DNA of 64,000 nucleotides from Dietzia natronolimnaea (GCF_039525805.1 NZ_BAAAHZ010000002.1); one strand, 5' to 3'. Numbered from the stretch's first letter, positions 45,644 to 55,543 are shown. Numbers and translations are program-made. Notes: generated by a model from the letters alone, not told the origin.

Positions 45644-46294
45644 CTACCGCGTGCGGGGAACCCGGCGCACCTCGACGCCGCCCATCAGTGCGAGCCCGGT
45701 GACCCGCACGACCGGCGCGCCCGGGGGAGCCTGCCGGACCGGCCGGGGGTCGGGCTTCCACCTGCCCGCCTCCTCGCCGAATCCGCCCATGAGACCGAGG
45801 CCCTCGACCACGACGTGGATGTCGTCCGGGACGTAGATCTCCACCCCGCCCATGATCGCGAAGGCGCGGATCGTGGTCTCGTGTGCCTGCAGCGCGGCGT
45901 CCCGCAGATCGAGTTCGACCCCGCCCATCATGGCGAACGCCGTGTGCTCGGCCGGAACCGTCCACGTGCCCCTGCGCTCGCACCCGCCCATGAACGCCAG
46001 GGACGTCGACGGACCGCTCCCGCCGGTGACCCTGCGTGCGGGTGCCGCCTCGTGGTGCGCCGCGGGCGCGGCCCCACCGTCGCGACGGGCGGGGGACAGG
46101 TCGCGGGTGAGCTCGGCCAGATCGGACTGGAAGAGGGCCCCGTAGGCCTTGGTGGTCCGCTCGTCGAACTCGGCGAGGGTCAGGCGCCCTTCCGAGTAGG
46201 ACTGCTGGAGGAACCTCGCCGTCGCCTCACGCTCGTGGTCCGAGGCACGGATCGACGGGAGTTCGGGACCGGGATCTGGGCGGGCGTCATCCAT
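45644..46294 (-). CDS. DUF1707 plus LiaF-like C-terminal domain protein
   Basis: 216 residues. The DUF1707 domain (about 14-68) reads SIRASDHEREATARFLQQSY and GRLTLAEFDERTTKAYGA. After a polar linker, the C-terminal half (100-216) is a beta-solenoid-like DUF2154/LiaF domain with five F/L-x-x-M-G-G turns: SLAFMGGCER, AFAMMGGVEL, AFAIMGGVEI, GLGLMGGFGE, GLALMGGVEV. LiaF proteins act as regulators in envelope-stress two-component systems; here no histidine kinase is adjacent and no TM helix is present, so a cytoplasmic role is likely. The -10-like TACCCT (46301-46306, minus) lies 6 nt before the ATG. Confidence 0.85.
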   Translation of the reverse strand: MDDARPDPGPELPSIRASDHEREATARFLQQSYSEGRLTLAEFDERTTKAYGALFQSDLAELTRDLSPARRDGGAAPAAHHEAAPARRVTGGSGPSTSLAFMGGCERRGTWTVPAEHTAFAMMGGVELDLRDAALQAHETTIRAFAIMGGVEIYVPDDIHVVVEGLGLMGGFGEEAGRWKPDPRPVRQAPPGAPVVRVTGLALMGGVEVRRVPRTR

Positions 46295-46300
46295 GGGACG

Positions 46301-46306
46301 AGGGTA
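46301..46306 (-). promoter_or_regulatory. -10 box of a leaderless promoter (DUF1707 gene)
   Basis: TACCCT on the minus strand, then 6 nt, then the ATG at 46294. No ribosome-binding site is present, consistent with leaderless translation. Confidence 0.5.
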
Positions 46307-46380
46307 AGCCCTGACACACCTGTACGGGAGCTGAGTGGGAGGAGCCCGCTTCTAGCGCCCCGGCAGGCACACTGGAGACC

Positions 46381-47295
46381 ATGATCGAGGTACGCAATCT
46401 CACCAAACGCTTCGGCGCCGCTACGGCGGTCGAGGACCTGAGCTTCGTGGTGCGGCCGGGCGTCGTCACCGGCTTTCTCGGCCCGAACGGGGCCGGGAAG
46501 TCCACCACCATGCGGATGATCGTCGGCCTGGACACCCCCACCTCGGGTGAGGCGCTGATCAACGGCCGGCGCTACCGGGAACTCGAGCGGCCCACCCACA
46601 CCGTCGGGTGCCTGCTCGACGCGTCCTGGACCCACGCCAACCGGTCCGCGGGCGCACACCTGAAGATGATCGCCGCCGCGGGTGGTCTGCCGGCCACCCG
46701 CGTCGACGAGGTGTTGTCGCTGGTCGGTCTGAGCGACGTGGCCGGCCGCAAGGTGGGCGGGTACTCGCTGGGCATGCGCCAGCGACTCGGGCTGGCCACC
46801 GCCATGCTCGGCGACCCCGAGGTGCTGCTCTTCGATGAACCGGTCAACGGTCTCGACCCCGAGGGCATCCTCTGGATCCGCCGCTTCATGCACGCCCGCG
46901 CCGCCGAGGGCCGGACGGTGCTCGTGTCGAGCCACCTGCTGTCGGAGATGGCACAGACGGCCCAGGACCTCGTCGTCATCGGTCGGGGGGTGCTCCGCGC
47001 CCAGACGTCCGTCGAGGAGTTCCTCTCCGCGGCCACGTCCTCCGTCCTCCTCCGGACACCGCACGTCGACGAGTTCACCGCCGCCGCCCGGGAGGAGGGG
47101 ATCACCGCCACGTTCGACCCCGAGGCCGGCGTGTTCCTCGTCGAGGGGCTGCCCGCCCCCCGGGTCGGTGACCTCGCCGCGAGTCTGGGGATCACCGTCC
47201 ACGAACTACACGAGAAGCGGGCGTCGCTCGAGGAGGCCTTCATGGCGCTCACCGACCAGGACGTCGAGTACCACGGTCAGGAGACCACCCGATGA
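46381..47295 (+). CDS. ABC transporter ATP-binding protein (drug/lipid exporter type)
   Basis: 304 residues. Walker A GFLGPNGAGKSTTMRMIVG, Q-loop replaced region near VGCLLDASWTH, signature GYSLGMRQRLGLATAMLGD, Walker B VLLFDEPVNGLDPEGILWI and H-loop TVLVSSHLLSEM make it complete. The short C-terminal tail resembles the DrrA/CcmA/BcrA class, which drives efflux of drugs, bacteriocins or lipids. The next gene overlaps (ATGA) and encodes the membrane partner. CACACT lies 7 nt before the ATG, a possible leaderless promoter. Confidence 0.95.
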   Translation: MIEVRNLTKRFGAATAVEDLSFVVRPGVVTGFLGPNGAGKSTTMRMIVGLDTPTSGEALINGRRYRELERPTHTVGCLLDASWTHANRSAGAHLKMIAAAGGLPATRVDEVLSLVGLSDVAGRKVGGYSLGMRQRLGLATAMLGDPEVLLFDEPVNGLDPEGILWIRRFMHARAAEGRTVLVSSHLLSEMAQTAQDLVVIGRGVLRAQTSVEEFLSAATSSVLLRTPHVDEFTAAAREEGITATFDPEAGVFLVEGLPAPRVGDLAASLGITVHELHEKRASLEEAFMALTDQDVEYHGQETTR

Positions 47296-48056
47296 ACCTG
47301 CTGAAGTCCGAGTGGATCAAGGTCACCACCACCAAGAGCGCCTACTGGCTGTACGGCCTGGGGATCGCCCTCGCCCTCGGCCTGGCCGTGATCATCGGCC
47401 AGTTCGAGCAGCCCTCGGCGGGGGACCCGATCGTCGGGGAACCCGGCGGCGGGGGAGATCCGCTGTTCGCGATCCTGGGAGTCGGCGCCTTCACCGTCAT
47501 CCTCGCGTGGATCGCGGCGATCGTCGCCGTGACCGGCGAGTACCGCTACCACACGAACAAGGCCACCTTCCTCGCCTCACCGTCGCGGTGGCCGGCGGTG
47601 CTCGCCAAGACGGCGCTGTTCACCGTGATGTCGATGGTCGTGACCGCCGTGGCGGTGGTGGTCTCGCTGCTGGCCGCGGGGGCGCTGTCCGGTCTGGACT
47701 CGTGGACCCCGTTCTCGGGCGACGGGCTGACGTACCTCGTGCGGTTCCCCGTCTACGCGGCGGTGGGCACCCTCGCCGTGATGGGCCTGGCGTACATCAT
47801 GCGCAACGCCGCCGGCACCATCTCGCTGTTCCTGGTGTGGACGCTGGCGCTGGAGGGCATGGTCTCCCTGATCCCCCGGGTGGGGCAGGACATCGCCGGC
47901 TGGATGCCGTTCGCCAACGGCGACTTCTGGACCCAGGGTGAGACCGCGCGCGGGTTCATCACGTGGGGCGAGTGGCCGGCGTTCGCGTGGTACGCGGCGG
48001 TCTGCGTGGCGCTGTGGGTCGCGGGTCTGGTGATCACCCTGCGCCGCGACGCCTGA
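47292..48056 (+). CDS. ABC-2 type transporter permease
   Basis: 254 residues, six predicted membrane segments: SAYWLYGLGIALALGLAVII, LFAILGVGAFTVILAWIAAI, LFTVMSMVVTAVAVVVSLLA, VYAAVGTLAVMGLAYIMRNA, AGTISLFLVWTLALEGMVSL and FAWYAAVCVALWVAGLVITL. The NLLKSEWIKVTTTKSAYW start is typical of ABC-2 permeases (NatB/BcrB-like). It pairs with the ATPase it overlaps. Substrate unknown. A strong terminator follows. Confidence 0.93.
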   Translation: MNLLKSEWIKVTTTKSAYWLYGLGIALALGLAVIIGQFEQPSAGDPIVGEPGGGGDPLFAILGVGAFTVILAWIAAIVAVTGEYRYHTNKATFLASPSRWPAVLAKTALFTVMSMVVTAVAVVVSLLAAGALSGLDSWTPFSGDGLTYLVRFPVYAAVGTLAVMGLAYIMRNAAGTISLFLVWTLALEGMVSLIPRVGQDIAGWMPFANGDFWTQGETARGFITWGEWPAFAWYAAVCVALWVAGLVITLRRDA

Positions 48057-48071
48057 GCGGCACCCACGACA

Positions 48072-48099
48072 CGGCCCGGGTGTCGGTACACCCGGGCCG
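48072..48099. terminator. Bidirectional 12-bp hairpin terminator
   Basis: CGGCCCGGGTGT and ACACCCGGGCCG pair perfectly around a CGGT loop, between the convergent ABC permease (+) and thiC (-) genes. Symmetric position and stem strength indicate termination of both transcripts. Confidence 0.8.
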
Positions 48100-48168
48100 C
48101 GTCTCGTCGCGGGCTGGGCCGCGCGCTGGCTGGGCCGACTCGCGGGGGGTCGGACGCCCTGTGGAAGG

Positions 48169-49872
<1,704 letters not shown>

Positions 49873-49883
49873 GATGTTCACTG

Positions 49884-49973
49884 CTCCCTACGCCGGCATG
49901 ACCCGGACAGGTTCAACGGTCGACGGCCCGGCTGGCCGTCCTCTCAGCCCGCGCTCCGAAGCGGACTCCCGTG
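49884..49973 (-). ncRNA. TPP riboswitch (THI element) controlling thiC
   Basis: On the minus strand the conserved blocks are all present: CACGGGAGTCC, GCGGGCTGAGAGG (CUGAGA core), GACCGTTGAACCTGTCC (the GAACCUG pocket for the pyrimidine), GGTCATGCCGGCGTAGGGA. The end of the element, GTAGGGAG, contains the purine-rich ribosome-binding region of thiC, so TPP binding most likely hides it and blocks translation. thiE and thiO-S-G lack such an element. Confidence 0.95.
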
Positions 49974-50055
49974 TGGACGAGTATGAAATTGTGCCGGGCG
50001 AGCGTACCCCGGCGAGTAGCATCACGTGGGGAACACACCCTGCCGAAGGAGCCCC

Positions 50056-50352
50056 ATGTCCCGAGTAGAGTCACTGGTGTTGGTCCACAACACCGATAGA
50101 GACCGGTTCGAACTGTGGGACGGCGAGACGTTCATGGGCCTGGTGGGGTACGAGAAGGACGGCGAGGTCTACATCCTTCTCCACACCGTCATCGAGGAGC
50201 ACTTCGGTCAGCAGGGCATCGCCCGCCTGCTGGTCAGTCTGGTCCTCACCCGGATGCGTCTGGACGGGAACAAGATCCGGCCGGTGTGCAGCTATGTCCG
50301 CCGCTTCCTCATCCGCTTCCCCGAGTACCAACTCCTCGTCGCCCCCCGCTGA
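50056..50352 (+). CDS. Small GNAT-like acetyltransferase (YjdJ/Acetyltransf_CG type)
   Basis: 98 residues from the ATG at 50056 (AAGGAG upstream). RFELWDGETFMGLVGYEKDG, YILLHTVIEEHFGQQGIARL (the acetyl-CoA loop, Q-Q-G-I-A), LVSLVLTRMRLDGNKIRPVC and SYVRRFLIRFPEYQLLV match the minimal acetyltransferase family whose core lacks the usual N-terminal half. Substrate unknown. The GTG of the next gene follows 5 bp after the stop. Confidence 0.88.
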   Translation: MSRVESLVLVHNTDRDRFELWDGETFMGLVGYEKDGEVYILLHTVIEEHFGQQGIARLLVSLVLTRMRLDGNKIRPVCSYVRRFLIRFPEYQLLVAPR

Positions 50353-50357
50353 CCCCG

Positions 50358-51527
50358 GTGAGGGAGGCGTCCGGGACCACTCCGGTCACCCGCCGGGATC
50401 TCGCCCGCCTCCGCCTGGCCTCCCAGCGGCTCGTGGGGGAACGCTGCTCCTCGCCCGCCGAGGCGGTGCGGTGGATGGCGTGCATGCAGGGGCAGGACCT
50501 GCCCGGCGTCCTCGAATCGGTCGCCCTGCGTTCCCTCGGTCCGGACGGCGGGCCCGCGACGATCAGCGACGTCCGCGCCGCGCTCGCCGACGGGTCCGTC
50601 GTCCGTTCGTGGCCCATGCGCGGCACCCTCCACCTCGTGCCCGGTGAGGACCTCGGGTGGATGGTCGGGGTGGCCGCGGGGCGGTCCCGTTCTGCCGCGG
50701 TGGGGCGGCTCGCCGCGCTCGGGGTCGACGACGACGGAATCGCCCGCGCTCACAGAATTCTGCTCGAGGAGATCGCCGGGACGCGTGTCCGGACCCGTGC
50801 CCAGCTCCAGGATCGCTGGCGGGCGGAGGGCATGGACGTCTCGGGAGGCCGCGGGTATCACCTGCTGTACCTCTTCGTCGTCGACGGGCTCGTCAGCCAG
50901 GTCGACGGCACAGGGGACGACGACACCGGGCCGGACGACACCGGGCCAGACGGCACGCGGTCCGCGGGTCCGGTACACGGGTTCGCGCACCACGGGCGGT
51001 GGCTGGCCGCGCACGGGGTCGTCCCCCGCACACCCCCGCGCGAGCAGGCCGTCGCGGAGTGGCTCGAGAGGTTCCTGCGGTCGCACGGACCCGCGCGGGT
51101 CGAGGACTTCCGGCGCTGGACCGGCCTGCCGCTACGGGATGTCCGCCCCGCCCTGGAGGCCGTGTCCGGGGGACTCGAGGCGGTGTCGTTCGACGGCGCC
51201 ACCCACTGGATGGACCCGGCCGCGCCCGATCGGCTGGCCGCTGCGGGTCGGTCCGCGGACTCAGTGCTCCTGCTCCCGGGATTCGACGAATACCTGCTCG
51301 GCTACGGCGACCGGTCCCACGCGGTGGACCCGGACCACGCCGGATTGATCGTTCCCGGCAACAACGGTGTGTTCCGGCGGACGGTGGTGCACCGGAGCAG
51401 GGTGATCGCCACGTGGAGAACGGTGGGCTCGGGCGGCCGGCGTCGCATCGAGACCGCGCCGTTCGCGACTCTGTCCGGGCGGCAGTCGACGGGGATCGCG
51501 CGGGCGTTCCGCAGGCATCCGACCTGA
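50358..51527 (+). CDS. Winged-helix AlkZ/YcaQ-like (HTH_42) protein, putative DNA glycosylase
   Basis: 389 residues from the GTG at 50358, 5 bp after the acetyltransferase. The N-terminal half is RRDLARLRLASQRLVGERC, then AVRWMACMQGQDLPGVLESV, where M-Q-G-Q-D fits the Q-x-Q/Q-x-D catalytic motif of the AlkZ/AlkX interstrand-crosslink glycosylases, and VVRSWPMRGTLHLVPGEDLG, a strong family hallmark. Three winged-helix repeats and the closing LLLPGFDEYLLGYGDRSHAV and NNGVFRRTVVHRSRVIATWR are typical. It may excise bulky alkylated bases. A repeated D-D-T-G-P insertion occurs near 195-203. Confidence 0.85.
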   Translation: MREASGTTPVTRRDLARLRLASQRLVGERCSSPAEAVRWMACMQGQDLPGVLESVALRSLGPDGGPATISDVRAALADGSVVRSWPMRGTLHLVPGEDLGWMVGVAAGRSRSAAVGRLAALGVDDDGIARAHRILLEEIAGTRVRTRAQLQDRWRAEGMDVSGGRGYHLLYLFVVDGLVSQVDGTGDDDTGPDDTGPDGTRSAGPVHGFAHHGRWLAAHGVVPRTPPREQAVAEWLERFLRSHGPARVEDFRRWTGLPLRDVRPALEAVSGGLEAVSFDGATHWMDPAAPDRLAAAGRSADSVLLLPGFDEYLLGYGDRSHAVDPDHAGLIVPGNNGVFRRTVVHRSRVIATWRTVGSGGRRRIETAPFATLSGRQSTGIARAFRRHPT

Positions 51528-51605
51528 CGGCGGCGCGCGCGGCACCGGTCGGATGGGGGCCGGCCGTTCGGTAGGAGGGTGTTTCGGCCGACCTCACTCC
51601 GGGGA

Positions 51606-51611
51606 TACGAT
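51606..51611 (+). promoter_or_regulatory. -10 box of a leaderless promoter (CD225-type gene)
   Basis: TACGAT is followed by 6 nt and the ATG at 51618; no ribosome site lies between. It supports 51618 as the translation start rather than an upstream codon. Confidence 0.55.
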
Positions 51612-51617
51612 TCGGTC

Positions 51618-52055
51618 ATGACGAACCCGAGCTACCCCGGTTCCCCCTCCGACTCCCCGTTCGGGGCGGGCCAGTCCCACGGACAGGAGTCCGGCTACTG
51701 GCAGGACTCGTCCTACGGTCAGAGCGCACCCTCGTACGGCCAGAACCCCGGCTACGGAGGTCAGGGCACCGGGGCGTTCACCGGCTCCCCCGGGGCCACC
51801 CGACCCGGCCCGCCGTCGAACATCGGGTGGGCGGTGGCCTCGCTGCTGTTCTTCTGGCCGCTGTCGTTCGTCGCGATGACCCGCGCCGCGGACGTCTACC
51901 CGCTGTGGGCGGCCGGCCACCACGCCGAGGCCGAGGCCGCGAGCGCCTCCGCCAAGAAGCTGGGCCTCATCTCGCTGGCCATCTTCGGGGGACTCGTGGT
52001 CCTCTACTTCGTCTTCATCATCGCCATGGTGGGGCTGGCCTCCGTCGGGTACTGA
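51618..52055 (+). CDS. CD225/dispanin-family two-TM protein with Tyr/Gly/Gln-rich N-terminus
   Basis: 145 residues from the ATG at 51618. Residues 1-65 are rich in S-Y-G-Q/G-Y-G units (low complexity). Then NIGWAVASLLFFWPLSFVAM (TM1), a short loop with AAGHHAEAEAASASAKKLGL, and LISLAIFGGLVVLYFVFIIA (TM2), the CD225/IFITM-like layout. In bacteria these are membrane proteins of unknown role, sometimes linked to envelope functions. Confidence 0.82.
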   Translation: MTNPSYPGSPSDSPFGAGQSHGQESGYWQDSSYGQSAPSYGQNPGYGGQGTGAFTGSPGATRPGPPSNIGWAVASLLFFWPLSFVAMTRAADVYPLWAAGHHAEAEAASASAKKLGLISLAIFGGLVVLYFVFIIAMVGLASVGY

Positions 52056-52083
52056 TCCCCGGCGCGCGGACTCGACCGCGCCT

Positions 52084-52500
52084 TTAGATCAATCCCAGCC
52101 GCGGTGCCTCGATGGCCGGGCACGTGTCCATCACCACGTCGAGTCCGGCCTCCGCGGCCCGCCGGGCGGCGTCCTCGTCGATCACTCCCTGCTGAAGCCA
52201 GACGGCCTTCGCCCCCCGGGCGATGGCCTCGTCGACGACTCCGCCCGCGAGGTGCGAGTTGACGAACACGTTCACGACGTCGATCTCCCCGGGCACCGAC
52301 GCCAGGTCCGGGTATCCCTGCTGCCCGTGGACCGTCTCGGCCTTCGGATGGACCGGGACGATCTCGTGGCCCAGGTCCCGGACGTAGGCGGCGATCCCGT
52401 ACGCGGTGCGTCCGGCATTCGAGGACAGGCCCACCACGGCCCACCGCCCGCGATCCGAGAGCAGGCGAGTGATGACGGTCGGATCATTCGTGTGGCTCAT
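52084..52500 (-). CDS. CoA-binding protein (YccU-like Rossmann fold)
   Basis: 138 residues. The CoA_binding domain runs RWAVVGLSSNAGRTAYGIAA, GHEIVPVHPKAETVHGQQGY, VPGEIDVVNVFVNSHLAGGV, AVWLQQGVIDEDAARRAAEA and VMDTCPAIEAPRL, which covers the whole YccU family length. It binds CoA and may be a sensor or cofactor of protein acylation; no reaction is known. The upstream region holds the 48-bp repeat array that follows ppk2. Confidence 0.88.
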   Translation of the reverse strand: MSHTNDPTVITRLLSDRGRWAVVGLSSNAGRTAYGIAAYVRDLGHEIVPVHPKAETVHGQQGYPDLASVPGEIDVVNVFVNSHLAGGVVDEAIARGAKAVWLQQGVIDEDAARRAAEAGLDVVMDTCPAIEAPRLGLI

Positions 52501-52557
52501 ACCCTGTGCAATGCGCGGCGCCCCGTGGACATTCCCCGACGGGCCGTGTGCGCGAGG

Positions 52558-52701
52558 CCTGTGCGCGGGGCCTTCCTTCGCGGGCTCAGTCAGTCCCCGA
52601 CGGGGCCTGTGCGCGGGGCCTTCCTTCGCACGCTCAGTCAGTCCCCGACGGCGCCTGTGCGCGGGGTCTTCCTTCGCACGCTCAGTCAGTCCCCGACGGC
52701 G
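52558..52701 (-). repeat. Three 48-bp tandem repeats spanning the ppk2 3' end
   Basis: Units start at 52558, 52606 and 52654, each 48 bp, with identical cores such as ttccttcg and ctcagtcagtccccgacgg and few substitutions. The unit nearest ppk2 holds the final codons and stop of ppk2; the other two are untranslated copies between ppk2 and the CoA-binding protein gene. A partial fourth copy, cattccccgacggg, lies further on. Divergence between units is about 5-10 percent. Confidence 0.85.
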
Positions 52702-53579
52702 ACCTTGCCGCGCCGGACGATCTTCGGGTCGGGCTCGAACACGACCTGCGGGTCCTTCTCCGGGTAGTCGAACTGGTTGAGGAAGTGGCGCATCGCGTTG
52801 ATGCGCGCCCGCTTCTTGTCGTTGGACTTGATGGTGATCCAGGGCGCCCAGTCGGTGTCGGTGCGCCGGAACATCTCCTCCTTGGCGGCGGTGTACTTGT
52901 CCCACTTGTCCAGGGACTCCAGGTCCATCGGGGAGAGCTTCCACCGCCGCACCGGGTCCAACTGTCGGATCGCGAACCGGGTCTTCTGCTCCTCCCGGGT
53001 GACCGAGAACCAGAACTTGGTCAGCCCGATTCCGGAATCCACGAGCATCTTCTCGAACATGGGCGCCTGCTCCATGAACGTCGAGTACTGGGCGTCGGTG
53101 CAGAACCCCATCACCCGCTCGACGCCGGCCCGGTTGTACCAGGACCGGTCGAACATCACGAGCTCGCCGCGGGTGGGCAGATGACTGATGTAGCGCTGGA
53201 AATACCACTGGTACAGCTCGGTCTCGGTGGGCTTGATCAACGCCACCACGCGGGCCTGTCGCACGTTGATGTACTCGGTGAACCGCTTGATCGTCCCACC
53301 CTTGCCGGCGGCGTCCCGGCCCTCGAACACGATCACGTGCCGGTGACCCGACTCGGCCTGCCAGTTCTGGAACTTGAGCAGCTCGATCTGCAGCAGGTAC
53401 TTCTCCACCTCGTACTGGTTGCGGTCCAGCCGGTGGTCGTACGGGTAGTTCTCCCGCCACGTGTCCACGGCCCTGCCGTTGATGTCGATGAGGTCGGGGT
53501 CCTCACCGTGGTCGTCGCGGACGGTGAAACCCTCGGCGCGCAGCCGGTCGATGTAGTGGCGGAGTTGGAACGTGGACAT
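52686..53579 (-). CDS. ppk2: Polyphosphate kinase 2 (class I)
   Basis: 297 residues. The Walker A is HVIVFEGRDAAGKGGTIKRF, lid region YISHLPTRGELVMFDRSWYN (Walker B with D-R-S-W-Y-N-R), then GVERVMGFCTDAQYSTFMEQ and RFAIRQLDPVRRWKLSPMDL. PPK2 uses polyphosphate to phosphorylate nucleoside diphosphates (class I: GDP/ADP to GTP/ATP), linking phosphate storage to energy charge. Ribosome site AGGAG upstream of the ATG. It ends within the 48-bp repeat. Confidence 0.96.
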   Translation of the reverse strand: MSTFQLRHYIDRLRAEGFTVRDDHGEDPDLIDINGRAVDTWRENYPYDHRLDRNQYEVEKYLLQIELLKFQNWQAESGHRHVIVFEGRDAAGKGGTIKRFTEYINVRQARVVALIKPTETELYQWYFQRYISHLPTRGELVMFDRSWYNRAGVERVMGFCTDAQYSTFMEQAPMFEKMLVDSGIGLTKFWFSVTREEQKTRFAIRQLDPVRRWKLSPMDLESLDKWDKYTAAKEEMFRRTDTDWAPWITIKSNDKKRARINAMRHFLNQFDYPEKDPQVVFEPDPKIVRRGKVAVGD

Positions 53580-53616
53580 CGGTGGGGGCTCCTGGTGCTG
53601 AGACGAGGTGGCGGTG

Positions 53617-54417
53617 CTAGTCGAGGTCCACGACGACGGGCGCGTGGTCGGAGGCGCCCTTGCCCTTGCGCTCCTCGCGGTCGATGAACGCGCCCGTCAC
53701 CCGAGCGGCCAACTCCGGTGAGTGCAGCTGGAAGTCGATGCGCATGCCCTGCTTCTTGGGAAAGCGCAGCTGGGTGTAGTCCCAGTAGGTGTAGACGCCG
53801 GGGCCCGGGGTGTACTCGCGGGTGACCTCGCGGAAGCCCGCTCCGTCGAAGGCGGCGAAGGCCTGGCGTTCGGGCTCCGAGACGTGGGTCTTGCCGTCGA
53901 AGACCTCCATGTCCCACACGTCGTCGTCGTGCGGCGCCACGTTCCAGTCACCCACCAGCGCCACCTGCGCGGACGGGTCGGCGGCGAGCTCGGCGGAGGC
54001 GTGGTCGCGGAGCCGGGCCAGCCACTCGAGTTTGTAGGTGTAGTGCGGATCCGCCAGTTCGCGACCGTTGGGCACGTAGAGGCTGTAGACGCGGACGCCG
54101 TCGCACACCGCCGAGATGGCGCGCGCCTCCGGGTCCTGCGTGACCTCGGGATCCTTGTGGAAACCGGGCATGTCGTCGAAGCCCAGCCGGACGTCGTCGA
54201 GCCCCACCCGGGAGGCCACGGCCACGCCGTTCCACTGGCTGAGACCGTGGTGGGCGACCTGGTACCCCAGCTCCTCGAACGCCTCGTGCGGGAACTGGTC
54301 GTCCTTGCACTTGGTCTCCTGCATGGCCAGGACGTCCACGTCCGAGCGTTCCAGCCAGGCCACGACCCGGTCCCGTCGAGCTCTGATCGAGTTCACATTC
54401 CAGGTGGCCAGGCGCAT
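53617..54417 (-). CDS. xthA: Exodeoxyribonuclease III (AP endonuclease family)
   Basis: 266 residues from the ATG at 54417; a -10-like TAGACT lies 7 nt upstream. Motifs of the EEP fold are MRLATWNVNSIRARRDRVVA, VLAMQETKCKDDQFP (Glu metal ligand), VRVYSLYVPNGRELADPHYT, VALVGDWNVAPHDDDVWD, YTYWDYTQLRFPKKQGMRID and the final SDHAPVVVDLD His. It removes abasic sites and 3' blocks in base-excision repair. In M. tuberculosis xthA (Rv0427c) is beside the GNAT and def genes, as here. Confidence 0.95.
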   Translation of the reverse strand: MRLATWNVNSIRARRDRVVAWLERSDVDVLAMQETKCKDDQFPHEAFEELGYQVAHHGLSQWNGVAVASRVGLDDVRLGFDDMPGFHKDPEVTQDPEARAISAVCDGVRVYSLYVPNGRELADPHYTYKLEWLARLRDHASAELAADPSAQVALVGDWNVAPHDDDVWDMEVFDGKTHVSEPERQAFAAFDGAGFREVTREYTPGPGVYTYWDYTQLRFPKKQGMRIDFQLHSPELAARVTGAFIDREERKGKGASDHAPVVVDLD

Positions 54418-54430
54418 GGCGAGCAGTCTA

Positions 54431-55543
54431 TTACCCCGTGTCGGATCGCGCGGACCGTGGAGCCGAACCCTCGACGACGACGAGGTGACGCATCGAGTGA
54501 TGCGGGGCCAACCCGAGCTTGGCCCACAGGCCGCGACCGGCCGAGTTGTCCGCGAACACGTGGAGGTGACATTCCTCGGCACCCAGCGTCCGCCCCCACG
54601 CGACGAGCGCGCCGGTGACCACCTCGGCGAGCCCGCGGCGCCGGTGGGCGTCGGCGGTCTGTACGCACGAGACCGCGACGCGGGGCGCCCCGTCGGGCCC
54701 GGCGGTGACGGCGCCGCGGGCGATCGCGGCCAGCTCGCCGTCGTGCTCCACGCGCGCGAACACCACGTGTCCACCCGGTCCCGGCACACCGCTCTCCGCT
54801 CCCGCGCCGTCGAGCCCCGCGGTCGCCAGCATCGCGGGCCGGACGCGGTCGGGGTCCAGGCCCGCGGTGGCGTGGTACAGCGCGAGCCAGTCGTCGTCGG
54901 GGGAGTCGGCCAACACCACCTCGGGGCGGGCATCGGCGGTGACCGTGGCGTCCACGCGGGCCAACAACTCGAGGCTGTCGGCCGTGCACAGCAGCAGTTC
55001 CCTGTCCGCGCTCACCCGCGCGGGATCCACCGGCACCCCGTCGAGGACCATCCGGTCGGCGTCCACCAACCGGTCCACGGCCACCAGGCGCAGCGGCAGG
55101 CCGCGGGCGGAGTACCAGTCGCGGACCCCGTCGAGTTCCCGGCAGCTGGCCCACGGCAGCACCGGGACCGCCGAGTTCCCGCGATAGGACCAGTCGTCCC
55201 CGGCGCGGCAGAACCAGCCGTCCACCAGCTCGAACTCGGTACCCGGCCACGCCAACGCGCCTGCGTACTCGTGGGCCCGGACGTCGCGGGCCCGGACGGG
55301 TCGGGGCGGCAACACCTTGAGCACGGCGATGTCGGGGTCGGCGATCCGCACCTCCTCGCCCGACTCCCGGCGTACCACCAGCACGGGATCCAGCTCGACC
55401 ACGTGCCCGATGACGTCGGTGTAGAGATGCGAACTCTGCCCGTCCTCCAGATGACGACGCACCACCACGCGCATCCCCACCTCCACGCGTCGGCCCGCGT
55501 TCCACCGGGACCGGTCCGCCAGACCCCGGTCCTGCTCAGCCAT
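54431..55543 (-). CDS. GNAT-domain N-acetyltransferase with extra N-terminal domains
   Basis: 370 residues. Residues 20-75 form an SH3-like barrel (GMRVVVRRHLEDGQSSHLYT, VVRRESGEEVRIADPDIAVL). A middle domain follows (110-300). The GNAT core is C-terminal, with VVFARVEHDGELAAIARGAV, SCVQTADAHRRRGLAEVVTG (acetyl-CoA loop R-R-R-G-L-A) and LGAEECHLHVFADNSAGRGL. M. tuberculosis Rv0428c occupies the same place between xthA and def. Substrate unknown. The start overlaps the def stop by 8 bp, so def and this gene are co-expressed. Confidence 0.88.
   Translation of the reverse strand: MAEQDRGLADRSRWNAGRRVEVGMRVVVRRHLEDGQSSHLYTDVIGHVVELDPVLVVRRESGEEVRIADPDIAVLKVLPPRPVRARDVRAHEYAGALAWPGTEFELVDGWFCRAGDDWSYRGNSAVPVLPWASCRELDGVRDWYSARGLPLRLVAVDRLVDADRMVLDGVPVDPARVSADRELLLCTADSLELLARVDATVTADARPEVVLADSPDDDWLALYHATAGLDPDRVRPAMLATAGLDGAGAESGVPGPGGHVVFARVEHDGELAAIARGAVTAGPDGAPRVAVSCVQTADAHRRRGLAEVVTGALVAWGRTLGAEECHLHVFADNSAGRGLWAKLGLAPHHSMRHLVVVEGSAPRSARSDTG

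Noticed and set aside
52558..52701. Possible CRISPR array
   Set aside because: The units are contiguous with no unique spacers and contain a gene end; no cas genes are in the window.
52506..53687. Plus-strand frame with 16-residue repeats (G-A-C-A-R-G-L-P-S-H) over ppk2
   Set aside because: The repeat is a translation of the 48-bp DNA repeat and the rest is a shadow of ppk2; no start context.
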